Assembly (NCBI GenBank): GCA_963402885.1
Contig: OY727097.1
Span: forward strand, 3,596,001 to 3,660,000
Origin: Antedon bifida
Lineage: Eukaryota; Echinodermata; Crinoidea; Comatulida; Antedonidae
Direction: 5' to 3'
DNA: 64,000 nt
Shown piece after piece: positions 11,601 to 21,860 of the stretch (its first letter is position 1; the number at the start of each line of letters is the position of its first letter). The notes under the pieces were generated by a model. That model saw only the letters and a program-made list of their open reading frames with translations, was not told the origin of the DNA and did not search any database. The position numbers and the translations under genes are program-made.

Positions 11601-14537
11601 TTCAATATTATTATAGATGTAAGCTTTAACATAATCCAAATAAAGTAATATACTTTTACTTCCACGGTTAAGGGTACTCTAAGAGTTTAAATTGTGATAA
11701 TACTACACCAATAAACGGCAGCGTTCTCACCAGGAATCGGCTAAAGTTCTGCCTACACTATCAAACTTTATGTGACAACAACATGTGATCATGGAGGTAT
11801 AAAATAAGATTAAATTTTATACCTCCATGATGTGATGTGCCCATATACGGACATGATAATGTCGTATTACTACCATATTTGTGTATATTACTACCATATT
11901 TGTGTATATCACTACCATATTTGGGCACATCACATTTTTTTTTGTCAAACTAGTGAAGACCAAGCTTAAATAAAGTTAAAAGTATTATTCTGCTTCAAAA
12001 TTAATACATTTTAGAATTATAAATATTAAGGATCATTAATATTAGAGTCTCTTTGTTTGATATTACCTTAAACTGTATATTTATTATTTATCATATTAAT
12101 AACATGCATAGAGCAGACAGCCTTTATGTATCAATGGAGGAGGAATAGTGCTATATACACTATGTTAAAACCATTGTAGTCTTAGCTCAAAATGAGTCAT
12201 GGTGTTTTTTGGCCTTCCCACATAGGTAGACAGGTATAAAATGATCAATACAGGAATTAGGAGGTAACAGTATTAGCTTTGTATTACCTGAATATTCAAT
12301 TTCATATCTTGAGAGCTCTAGGTTAAAAACACTAGTGATGTTACAATGATGCAACATATAAGATTGTTTTCAGACATTTTTAAACCAAAATGGACAGGGT
12401 AATAATAATGTGAAGCGCTTACACTACAGGCTTTGTGCATTAAGATTTTTTTTTATTAATATAAATTCTTGACAAAATATGATATGAAATATAGTAACTG
12501 ATTAAAAAAAATCATTCTTGAAAAGAAATGATAGGTTTGCAGACTATTATAAAATGATTTTTTTCCTTCAAGTTTTAAATGTAAAATCAACTCATATGAA
12601 TGATATGGTCTGAATTGAATGTTAATAAAATATTAATTAATATTATATCCAATGCTATCCTCATCTGTTACCTACTGTTAAATATACTGAATCTAGCACT
12701 TAAATACCATGATAGGATTTTATGTTCATTGCGTGGTGAATATTAAGAGCAAATTTCGAAATGTCATACAGTAATATGACTAGCTCTCGACATTAACATC
12801 ACACACCATTTACTTTGTAGAAATTGACATTTTGCTTCCAACGTCACAATACAGCCAACGACGACACAGCTAGCTATATAATTCCTATTTCTGAATTGAG
12901 TAAATTATCATAAAACCATTAAGTACGGGTTTTATTGTGTTTCAAGCAATGTCCTGAATTTGAAAAGATAGTTTTTATCAATATTACAAGTATTGTAGCA
13001 CAAGAATGCATATCTGTATTATTATCATGTAATATGTACTGTATTATAAAGTTATGATGCCAATCAATTTTAATTACTGTACCAAATAGCTTTGTATACA
13101 AGTATCATGGTATAGCAGGACTGCATTAAACAACAGTAAACAATTAATATTGTATTCTCTCATGTTCAATGTATGCATATTAAATATCATTAATAATTTA
13201 TTTGTTATCAATATCAGTCTTATTTTTTGTCCGCAGAGCAGAGTATAAACTGTATCTTATTCTTAATAATTTTACTTTATATCACTTTCAACAATTCAAT
13301 TATCTGCATCGTAAATTTTATGTTATGTTTAATATTATTATGATGTTATAAAATAAACCAATGGGTATTTCCTGACAACCATATTTAGATGTTTTATCAT
13401 AATAATCAATCAAAATGAATCATCACATGCTCCGACGCATTTTAAACAAACAGCACGAATCAAAAATGTGAAAACAGACACAGAATAAATATTTGTCATA
13501 CAGTAAATGGAAACATTACGGAAAATGTCTTCCATGGCAAGATGTTTATTTAAAATTTTTTAAGAAGATAAGAAATTATGGATATTTAAATCAACATTTG
13601 ATTATCTCGAAAAATTATTGTCATTGTATTAATGGTTTTCTTGGTTGAAAATATACAGTAGTGGAATTCATTTGTTTATGTTTTAATATTTAATAAAGAG
13701 CCAGTTTATTTTTAAATGGTAGCATAAATCAATGCCGATAACCGTACAAAGAAAAAAAACTAAAACATAAAAAAAAAAACTGCTCTGCCCTGAAATTTAT
13801 TCAGAATCAGAGGAGTTGACACTTAAAAACAAGAATATATACAGTATAGTACTGACTACTGTACCACCTGTTTGGTTTTGAAAAAATTGAACATTTTACA
13901 ACAAATCAAATAATTTTTTTTTAATGACATTTAAAAAAAATTCTAAATAGTATTTGTACAATACAATTACAATACAAGCATTCATTTTTTTAATACTTAC
14001 CAATTCTAAATTTTCTACTTTAAAAACAAAACACGTAAACGGTTTATCACTTTCCCGTCTCCATAAATAACTGAAATATTGTTTGTCAATACCTCTACAA
14101 AACCTGCCAATGCCTTGCAAGTGATGGCAGAAGGCAGTTTTCCCTGTTCTGTTCACAATTCCTTTTACTGTTTGATGGCAAACTTCAAGAGTTATCGGTT
14201 CCTCTTTTCCCTGTGCTACATGCTTCACTTCGGCAACAATCCATGGCAAAAGTGGTTGAGTAATTCTTTTATCAAGAACAGAACAACCCAATAACATTAA
14301 ATTAAAACGTTTAAATGAAGAATCTAATTCGCTATTTTCGGTAAGCATGGTTCGATTTGTACCTGCCGCATCTTTTAGGTGCTCCTCCGGGGAAGAGTCA
14401 GGGCGACGAGCGTTTGTGGTGGTGCTTGTCAGTGGTGATTCGCTATCGCTGGGGCTTGAGTCTCGACAATTCACTCCGCTATCTTCCTCTGCTTGTTGTT
14501 CACTATAATTACGAGAACTGTCATTGAAAGAGTTCAT
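2604..14537 (-). CDS. TBC1D1: TBC1D1/TBC1D4 (AS160)-like Rab GTPase-activating protein, N-terminal part
   Basis: Five coding exons on the minus strand: 14537-14001, 10737-10057, 5754-5665, 4378-4255, 2689-2604. All junctions are GT-AG and phases close. The gene leaves the window at the left, so the C-terminal TBC (Rab-GAP) domain is absent. Exon 1 (179 residues) has a Ser-rich start and then the first PTB domain. Exon 2 begins the second PTB (YEVLYCGRVSVSHKKAP at about residue 223), is interrupted by a Ser-rich loop, and resumes at NRTMLFQIGKETLTLISP. It continues in exons 3-4 (GIKHPAYFGFICRE, then ILITLKQSFQAA and CPMHKLHKL). These blocks are hallmarks of vertebrate TBC1D1/TBC1D4, which restrain GLUT4 vesicle traffic until phosphorylated by AKT or AMPK. 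RSRSNS (Ser at about 279) fits the AKT consensus RxRxxS. The last visible exon is short and less conserved. TBC1D1 and TBC1D4 cannot be separated, and this is probably their single pre-duplication counterpart. Confidence 0.92.
3100..3413. repeat. Tandem duplication of about 165 bp
   Basis: Two diverged copies starting ATTCCAAATATTCC, each containing TCAGTAC, TGTCCCCTTAATAGGA and CCCTAATTTGGCAGTGCTAA. The inner part belongs to family B. Confidence 0.8.
4052..4240. mobile_element. Family G fragment in a TBC1D1/4 intron
   Basis: The reverse complement shares CAAGGCAATCTAACAACA, GATCAAAGGGTTTAT, CAGTTCC...CCCCTTAACAGAC and CAGCCAGACATAAGATC with the element at 52806. It ends 15 bp before the exon at 4255. 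Confidence 0.7.
7075..7188 (+). mobile_element. Family A element with a perfect CRE palindrome
   Basis: Short copy with both ends. The interior contains TGACGTCA at 7143-7150, where most copies have TGATGTCA. Confidence 0.85.
8052..8193 (-). mobile_element. Family A element
   Basis: The left end is eroded (GATCTGTCTAAAAGTG) and the right TIR is intact. Three CArG-like words are present. Confidence 0.85.
8409..8531 (-). other. Candidate 123-nt cassette exon inside a TBC1D1/4 intron
   Basis: On the minus strand a stretch of 41 open codons is bounded by TTTTCAG acceptor and GTAATT donor signals. It is phase 0 at both ends, matching the phase-0 intron it sits in (10056-5755). The peptide begins RSSSFKTDSVSALYDAFG and is Ser-rich. 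Inclusion would add 41 residues in the second PTB between CSQ and GIKH. I do not recognise it in known homologues, and a chance open frame is quite possible. Confidence 0.25.
9001..9183 (+). mobile_element. Family A element
   Basis: Both ends are present and the 19-bp unit CATATTTGGGCATATCACTA occurs in tandem, about three times. Confidence 0.88.
9511..9680 (+). mobile_element. Family A element
   Basis: Full-length copy with near-perfect TIRs, flanked by TA on both sides. Confidence 0.9.
10738..14000. other. TBC1D1/4 intron 1
   Basis: A 3.3-kb phase-0 intron between the first two coding exons. Apart from the family A element at 11742-11968 it is plain AT-rich sequence, and I see no gene in it. 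Confidence 0.6.
11742..11968 (+). mobile_element. Family A element with an inserted palindrome
   Basis: A 40-bp segment beginning CATGGAGGTATAAAA and ending in its complement lies at 11790-11829, interrupting ATGTGAT. This makes the element longer than its relatives. Confidence 0.85.
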
Positions 14538-15768
14538 CGTGAAATACCTGTTTTACAAATAAGGATTTCCGTTTTAGAAAATCCACACCGACATTTCTGG
14601 CAGGCTATAAAACAATTTTACGGATGTCTCAAGATTCATATGAATGAAAACGCTTGCTAAAAACACATTGTGGATGGTTGAAATCAGCTGCTCCGCCAGA
14701 AGTCAGCCTGGCAGCGCAGTTATGATACTACTCGCGCGCAGACGAGGAGGATAAGGATCTACGAGAGAGAGATTTGTATTCAAATATAGAGGGTGCTGTT
14801 TCCAAACTACAATTTAACGTACGTCGTTTCATCAGCATAATAACAGTAAACCAATAACTGGAGAAATTCCTCTATGCTACTATGCACCCTTTTTCTCATT
14901 TTACAGTTTATTCAAACAATATAATGCGAATCTAGCTCGTCTTCGTCTTAAGTAACTAGCCATTTCAAATTTAAGTTCAAATTTATTGGCAAACACATCA
15001 TGTAATTGTAATTTAAATTTGTATTAAAAAAAAAAAAAATACAAAGTGCATAACGATACAATATTAAAATACGTTATGTAAAAACAGTAAATTTAAAAGG
15101 AAAAAAGAACTTGAAAAACGTAGCGCCGGATCCCGATTACATTATCTATCACTAATTACAAGATTTGAGCATAGATCATCATCACCATGATGGTACGTTC
15201 CTATACGGTATTGTAATGACATGATGATTTAAGCATTTCCATTATATAAAAATAGCTCAAAAACGCAAAAGTCATTAACATTCATATAATATGAAATGTA
15301 ACAATTACTTTCAAAACACCGAAGTAAATTTTTGTAATGACTTTGTTGTTTTGATTATTTATAAATAAAAACGACAGTCATTATCATTGTAGATAGCAAG
15401 CAATCCAATAATAAGTTATGTTTATTGTATTGTATTGTTTTATCATTTTTTTAAGTTGATCGAATTGCCAAATCAATTTATAATTTTTCCAACATCTATT
15501 CAACAACGACCAATACTTACACTATAACATAAATTTAAGCCTATACATATATAAGACAAATTAATATATTACATTTATTATTAATATGAATAATATTAGC
15601 ATAAGTTATGAGGGCGCTATTTAAAGTATACAAGTTTTACACACATTTTCGACGCACGATCGAGAAGAGCGGTGGTACAAAACTTGAACAGCCAACAGAC
15701 CACAAAGTGTGGTCATTTCCTGACAGTTTCTCTCGGCATAGCTGCTTCATCTAGAGCCTAGGCCTAAA
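14538..15768. promoter_or_regulatory. Shared upstream region of TBC1D1/4 and UCHL3
   Basis: Head-to-head spacer with 1.23 kb between the two start codons. A relatively GC-rich patch with CGCGCG at about 14700-14760 probably marks the TBC1D promoter or 5' exon. An acceptor-like AAAACAG just upstream of that ATG suggests a further noncoding exon. A second patch at about 15650-15768 precedes UCHL3. There is a poly-A/T stretch near 15028. No transcript evidence is available, so the promoter label is inferred from gene orientation. Confidence 0.45.
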
Positions 15769-18700
15769 ATGTCTCAACCACCACAAAAATCACGCTGGTT
15801 ACCACTGGAATCAAACCCTGATGTGAGTATACATGTTAAATTTGTATATAGTATTATGAATTGGAACAATTTTAATAATAAATGTATTACGATTATTCTA
15901 GAAAGAAGTAATTTCGTCACTGTTTTTTTTTTATTTTGTGTGTTGAGTTTATCATAATTTATAACACCACACCTCAACTCAATTTTATCTTTTTTTAAAT
16001 AATGTAATACATAATAAGGTATATGCCAATATACAGTGTGACATTTTTTCTTTCTTTCTCTTTTCAGGTAATGAACAAAGTAAGTTGACACTGTTTTAAA
16101 ATTGTTCAAAACTGAATTTCTTGATAGGCCTAACTAAACTGAACTAATCCTGCCATTGATTTACTTCACAATTTTGTTTTACCATAGTCTTTTTTTTTCA
16201 GTTCTGAGAGACAGCTACTATTACTAATTATATAATAAAGTTTTGGTGGTTCTATAATTAATATATTTATGACAAAATTATTATAATAAGTGTATCTACA
16301 CCAGATCTGATCTACACTTAGCCATCCAGTGCCAGTATATACTGTAACTATGCCTAAAAAACTAAACTGGGGTCTACACATACCTAGGTTATACCTCTAA
16401 TTATAAATCACTGTAATTAGCATATAAGCCTAGTGTAATTTGATCTATCTTTGAATTGCTAGTTTGCTCAGAAGCTGGGTATGCCAGAAGAATGGCAGTA
16501 CGTTGACATCTACAGCTTGGACTTGCTCGACATTGTACCAAAACCAGTAGCTGCTGTTCTTATTCTATTTCCAATTAGTAAGAAGGTAAAAACAAAATTT
16601 AAAAAACTCCTATTAAGGGGACACCTTTGGGTCCAGCAAAGTGTCCCCTTATAGATGTGTTCTCTAAATAGTGGTGTCCCCTGAATAGAGATGTTCCCTG
16701 AATATGATTGTCCTCTGAATATGGGTGTCAGAGGAGTTCTACTGTATTTCAGAAGAGTTCTTTCTACTGTATTTAAAAAAACTACCTTGTTAGTTTCTGT
16801 ATGATGTAATCTAAACTTCCTTTTTATTGACCATGTCAAAATTATTCTACTGCAGTAAATATATTTTGTGCTCTTTAACATGCAATTATTTAGCAAGGTT
16901 TTTGGAATAATCATGAACATATTTTTATTTCGGTGACTTGACTCTCAAACTAAAAAAAATATAGTTTTTGCAGTATATTCTCTTGTAGTATAGATATTAA
17001 TTAAATTTTACTTGTAGTACGAGGATTTCTGTAAAGAAGAACAGACCAAAATTGAGCAGGATGGCCAAGAAGTTAGCCCGAACTTGATGTTTATCAAGCA
17101 GACTATCGGCAATGCCTGTGGAACCATTGCATTACTTCACTCTATCGCCAACAATACTGAAAAGATGCAGCTAAGTAAGGCATCTTTTAATTGATACCAA
17201 ATTCATGCCAATAAACTCTTTCTTCAAATAAATATGCCTTACTAAACCTCTCTACACTATCAAACTAGAAAAAAAAAAGTGTGATGTGTCCAAATATGGT
17301 AGTGATATGCCCAAATATGGTAGTGATATGACATCATCATGTCCATATATGGGCACATCACATTTTTGTCACATAAAATTTGATAGTGTAGACAAATTAA
17401 CCAGTTTTCCCAGTTCGACCTCCAATGTTCCATTAAACTTTCATGTATTTTTTAAAAGGATAATAATCACACTTGTCCACAAATATGGTTATTGAAACAA
17501 ATCTAAATTTTGATATTAATAATTGTTGTTTTTTCTCTATTTTTTCAGGTGGATTTTTAAGCAATTTTATTGAAAAGACAAAGTCAATGACTCCAGAAGA
17601 AAGAGCAAGTTTTCTGGAGAGTGATGAGGGCTTATGTGCTGCCCATGAAGAAAGTGCTCAAGAAGGACAAACTGAGGTAAGTAGGTCCAAATCCTCATTC
17701 ATACAACCTCCCCCAACCCCCTCCATAAAGGAAATAGAAAGATATTACAGACTTAAGGTATGAAATCCATAAATGTTATTTTTTGCAACTAATTGCATAA
17801 TAATTGGCAGTGAATGATCATCTAAAATTTAATTGAATCAAATTGACCTTTACATAGAGTGGTGAGGGTATAATTCTCTTATAATTAATAGTCTTATAAT
17901 AAGACTACTACCCTGAATATTACCTAAGATATAGACATCTAGAAAATGAGACTACTATTACTACCCTGGATATTACCTAAGATATAATTTCATTGCTATC
18001 AGTCTGGAAAATGAGACTACTACCCTAAATATTACCTAAGATATGGACATCTGGAAAATGAGACTATTATTACTACTCTGGATATTAGTCTAAAAAAATA
18101 TGGGCTTATAATTGAACCGAGTACTAAAAGATATTTTTACTCTTCACTTTATCTTTTAAAGTGTTCTTTTTTTTTGGAGACATTCTTTTATTATGATTGT
18201 AAAATGGTAGAAAGTTAAAACCGTTTTCACAGCCCCCACCTCGTGAAGAACATACTGAACTGCACTTTCTAACCCTGGTTTCTAAAGACGGGTACATTTA
18301 CGAGATGGATGGTCGTAAACAGCACCCAGTCAATCATGGTCCGACCACCGACGAAGCTTTCCTGCAGGTATGGCGCCCTCCCAATACCCGTGCTTCATCA
18401 TGCATGTTTTTGGTTTTTTTTTTGGTTCTACCCTGCTTTGGTTGTGTAGGCAAGGGATGAAGAAGTTAATTTACATTTCATATCATTGGTCCATATGGAC
18501 GGTCATCTGTATGAAATGGACGGTAGGAAACCTAATCCCATTAATCATGGAAAATCAAGCAAAGAAACGCTACTTGAGGTAATCATTTGACATTAAATAT
18601 ACATAGTGCCCTCTTTAGACTAACATAAAAATGTTACCATTATGCTTGGTGATTAATTATGAATTATTTATGAATTTCTGGATAAAAGGCTAAAATCCTA

Positions 18701-19887
18701 GCTCTGCCATTGTATCGGAATTTGTATTCATAGCCAAAAAGTAGTGCCATTACACTATGAAACTAGTTTGACAAAAATGTGATGTGTCCATATATGGACT
18801 TATTCATATCACTACAATATTTGGGCATATCACTCGCCATATTTGGGCACATCACACTTTTTTTGTCAAACTAGTTTCATAGTGTAGACAAAGCTTTATA
18901 TACAAAAAATTAATATAATTATAATAATTAATATGCAGCATTAGTAATATTGATGACTGATTTAAACCTAAAGTATTGTACCTTATGTATTTCTATATTT
19001 TCTATCATAGTATTGTGGGTCATTCTCAGTGAAAAGAATAAATAGCCTACTATGCTTTTATTTTAGTTCTTCATGTTCCTTTGTCTTGCAAATAGTACCA
19101 TGAACAATTTTTATTTAGCATGCCAATGCGATATATCCATTATAAATCCATATTCATATAATTATGTTTCTTTATAACACACCTACTGTATGAGTATCAT
19201 TGATTTTGTATCAAATGTCGTGAATTGTTTTCTCCCATCTCAACGATTGATTCACATCATGGCCTAGCCTTCGACATTTGATTCAAGATGGTAGTGGCTG
19301 ATTGATTGAATAGTTTATATTAGAATAGTAAGAGTGTTTTGCATTCGTTGAATGGGGGAAATATTTTCATAAGTTGAAGGCCTGGTTGTTCTATTCCATA
19401 TGACTCTGCCTCTCTTTGAATAAAAACAATCTTTTAACTCATGAAAATATTCACTCATTCAACTTATAAACACTTCTAATTTATGTGTCTATTTCGTGCC
19501 TAGCTTACGGCATTATGAAAAGAAATGATGACGATGTTAGGTGGGCGTGTCCACTTGACAGTGCTCTAGTACGGACTATACCATTATCCCACAGGGGTGT
19601 GATATTTGTGTTCTTTTCCTAATGTATTCTTCTACTTCTACTCTTCGGAGAGAGGGGCTAATGTCGGTTTATCCAGGTAAGCGGCACTCATAGACTAACA
19701 ACACCACTGTTGGTTTGTGTAATTATGTTGTTACTGCAGTAGAATAATGTTGACATGGTCCCTCATGTTTTTTTAACGTATATTTCATATCCAGGATGCT
19801 GCCGCTGTGTGCCAAAAATTTATGAATCGTGATAAAGCTGAACTAAGGTTTACTCTGATAGCGTTGTCAAAGAACCCGGATTTGTAA
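15769..19887 (+). CDS. UCHL3: Ubiquitin C-terminal hydrolase of the UCHL1/UCHL3 type
   Basis: Exons: 15769-15822, 16068-16079 (12-nt microexon), 16463-16585, 17018-17174, 17549-17676, 18233-18367 (6a), 18450-18578 (6b), 19795-19887. With 6b the protein has 231 residues, against 230 for human UCHL3. With 6a it has 233. This cysteine protease releases ubiquitin or NEDD8 from small C-terminal adducts. The start [10 protein letters not shown] and the core QTIGNACGT place Gln91 and Cys97. His167 (LHF) and Asp182 (YEMDGRK) come from exon 6b. Exon 6a supplies the same pair at 169 and 184. The end [10 protein letters not shown] matches the family. The protein mixes UCHL1-like words (VMNK, QEVSP) with UCHL3-like ones, as expected before the vertebrate duplication. 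The alternative exons are described separately. Confidence 0.96.
16068..16079 (+). other. UCHL3: UCHL3 12-nt microexon
   Basis: Exon of four codons (V-M-N-K) between a pyrimidine-rich TTTTCAG acceptor and a GTAAGT donor, phase 0 on both sides. The peptide is required to join NPD to FAQKLG and matches the MLNK/VTNQ position of UCHL1/UCHL3. It is too short for gene finders to call unaided. Confidence 0.85.
16604..16750. repeat. Family B repeat in a UCHL3 intron
   Basis: Successive GTGTCCCCT-(T/G)AATAGAG words with slight changes, ending TTCTACTGTA. Family B shows this internal short tandem structure throughout the window. Confidence 0.7.
17243..17394 (-). mobile_element. Family A element in a UCHL3 intron
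   Basis: Both inner TIRs (CTACACTATCAAACT and complement) are present, followed by a poly-A stretch and CCAAATATGG repeats. Confidence 0.87.
17895..18095 (+). repeat. Tandem repeat just before the duplicated UCHL3 exons
   Basis: About four imperfect copies of a unit containing GAGACTACTACCCTGAATAT and TACCTAAGATAT, lying in the UCHL3 intron that precedes exon 6a. Confidence 0.7.
18233..18367 (+). other. UCHL3: UCHL3 alternative active-site exon 6a
   Basis: 45 codons, phase 0 at both ends, acceptor TTTTCACAG and donor GTATGG. It encodes a complete version of the His/Asp segment ([25 protein letters not shown]). About 20 of 43 aligned residues are identical to exon 6b. All catalytic residues are kept and the reading frame is intact, so it is not a decayed copy. 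It is the more divergent of the two relative to human UCHL3. Confidence 0.85.
18450..18578 (+). other. UCHL3: UCHL3 alternative active-site exon 6b
   Basis: 43 codons, phase 0 at both ends, acceptor TTGTGTAG and donor GTAATC. It encodes [19 protein letters not shown] and PINHG, closer than 6a to the single vertebrate exon (human has VHVDGHLYELDGRKP). Only an 82-nt intron separates it from 6a. Confidence 0.87.
18750..18898 (+). mobile_element. Family A element downstream of the UCHL3 duplicate exons
   Basis: A variant TIR (ACACTATGAAACTAGTTT) has the same change at both ends, indicating paired terminal sequences. The interior is in the plus orientation. Confidence 0.85.
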
Positions 19888-20015
19888 AGATCACCAAGTT
19901 GGAAGCGAAAACTTGACGCTAACGAATCACCTGACTGAAGATATCCAATCGCAGGCTGTACTTGTCTTCTACCTAGCACATGGTGTGTACGCTCCTTCCT
20001 TATAAGCTAAATTTT

Positions 20016-20169
20016 AAAGCTCTGTCCACACTATCAAACTAGTTTGACGAAAAAGTGTGATGTGCCCAAATATGGTAGTGATATGCTGAAATGTAGTAGT
20101 GATACGACATCATATATGGGCACATCACATTTTTTGTCACATAAAGTTTGATAGTATGGACAGAGCTTA
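20016..20169 (-). mobile_element. Family A element in the UCHL3 3' region
   Basis: Full-length copy with TIRs AAAGCTCTGTCCACACTATC and its complement. Confidence 0.88.
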
Positions 20170-20343
20170 AAATAGGACTGGCACTTAGACCATGTCCTGA
20201 ATGGTTATGAGATAAGCTAGTCTCTAAAACAAATATGTTCTCTCTTAAAGCACAAGTAATTATATCATATATTTGGATAAAGTTTAGCACCGATAATGCT
20301 TGTGGAGTCTGCAAAGTTGTGAAAATTTAACCATGTTCTGCCA

Positions 20344-20349
20344 AATAAA
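20344..20349 (+). terminator. Possible UCHL3 polyadenylation signal
   Basis: First AATAAA seen after the UCHL3 stop, 457 nt downstream. A family A element (20016-20169) would then lie in the 3'UTR. Inferred only. Confidence 0.3.
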
Positions 20350-21860
20350 TGTTAAGTATTTCTTGTGGAACGTGTTAAATTATCGTCTGAAATATGCTAT
20401 TCTGAGGGTAGTAAATATTTGGCACAGTAACTAAATGTTAAACTTATAAGCATAATTCGATACACAAAATATGAAATATTTTTTAAAGGTACTGCTTTAA
20501 ATCTCCTCGAAATTATTCAAATATTGAATATTTAAAAATTAAAAAGTAAAAATGTCAATACATAATTCTTGCATTGTAAAATTAATCTGGTTGCATCATG
20601 TGCCTGTATTCAAATTCTGTGTTAAAAGTGTTCAGCATCTTAATTGGTTATTTTAGCCAATTCTCTGTATTGATAAATTTTGTCCGGTATCATACAGTAG
20701 GCAATATTACGGTAATAAATACAATGTCACATGTGTATCACATGTGACACCTATCTTAAGCATAACCATGATATGGGTGGCTCATATGATACATACTGTA
20801 TGTGACACTGTATTACAGAATTAGCATATGATACTGGGGGAAATTATGCCACATGTGGTAGATGCAGTAACTAGAAAATTTTTTTTCTATGCAGTATACT
20901 TGATATTTGAGTATAAATAGTTTTCTGAGTTATAAACTTAAAAATACAGTATACCAAGTGTATGACAACAAAATGTATTATTATTTTATATATGAATCAA
21001 TGTAGTGATATCTGGTTAAAATATTGCTGAAAGCAAAGTGTCAAGAATTGTATAGAAAATGTATGCATTGTGCATTAAATATTGCATTGTAAATGTAAAC
21101 AGAAATATTTTGTTGATTGACAATTTATTAAGTGTTCATTGATCACTGCATAATAATCAAGTCATTTATTTAAATTTCATTTCAATTACAACGCTACAAA
21201 ATAATTTAGCCACTATTTCAGGAAGGAAACTTCACTGCAAAAAAAACACCAAGTACCTCCTCTAACCTTTGACCTGAATGTGTATTGTTTCAAATAAGAA
21301 CAATTAGTGACATTTCTCGGCAACACATGTGCTTTCCAAAAACAATATCATTTACACTCTATAATTTATATTATCATATTTACATTAGTCTAATTATTTC
21401 AAATTAATAATGATAAAATATTCTTATAAATAAATGCATTTTTTTTGTAATTATTTCAATTTAAAATGCATATTAATAACTTTTAATTTCATTACATTAC
21501 AATTATTGCACATGATATTTTTTTTATTACATTAAAAAATTTATCAAATTCATTGTATCTGCAGTTTAGATAGATACAAAGGTGTCATAACATACAGTAT
21601 CCTATATGCAACATAATGTATACATCATACCTGTACAAATTATAAAACCATTACATACCCTATAAAATAAATTAAAATAGGGATAGTACATAGTATAGTA
21701 TATTAGTAGCAATTTCAATATTTTACACCAACCACTCTGCCAATAGCAACGGCAGAAGTTCGTCTTAAAAATTTCATTAATTTGCGCTACTTAGTGACGA
21801 TCTGACTGACATTATTTTCATTTTATAAAAAGGTTGTAAAAAAGGTAATAAGTTTGATGC

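Larger units (their letters stand above)
19888..21860. other. Tail-to-tail spacer between UCHL3 and PGAP2
   Basis: Nearly 2 kb between converging stop codons. It contains one family A element (20016-20169) and otherwise low-complexity AT-rich sequence with several TATATT and ATTAAT runs. No ORF with family similarity was seen. Confidence 0.6.
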
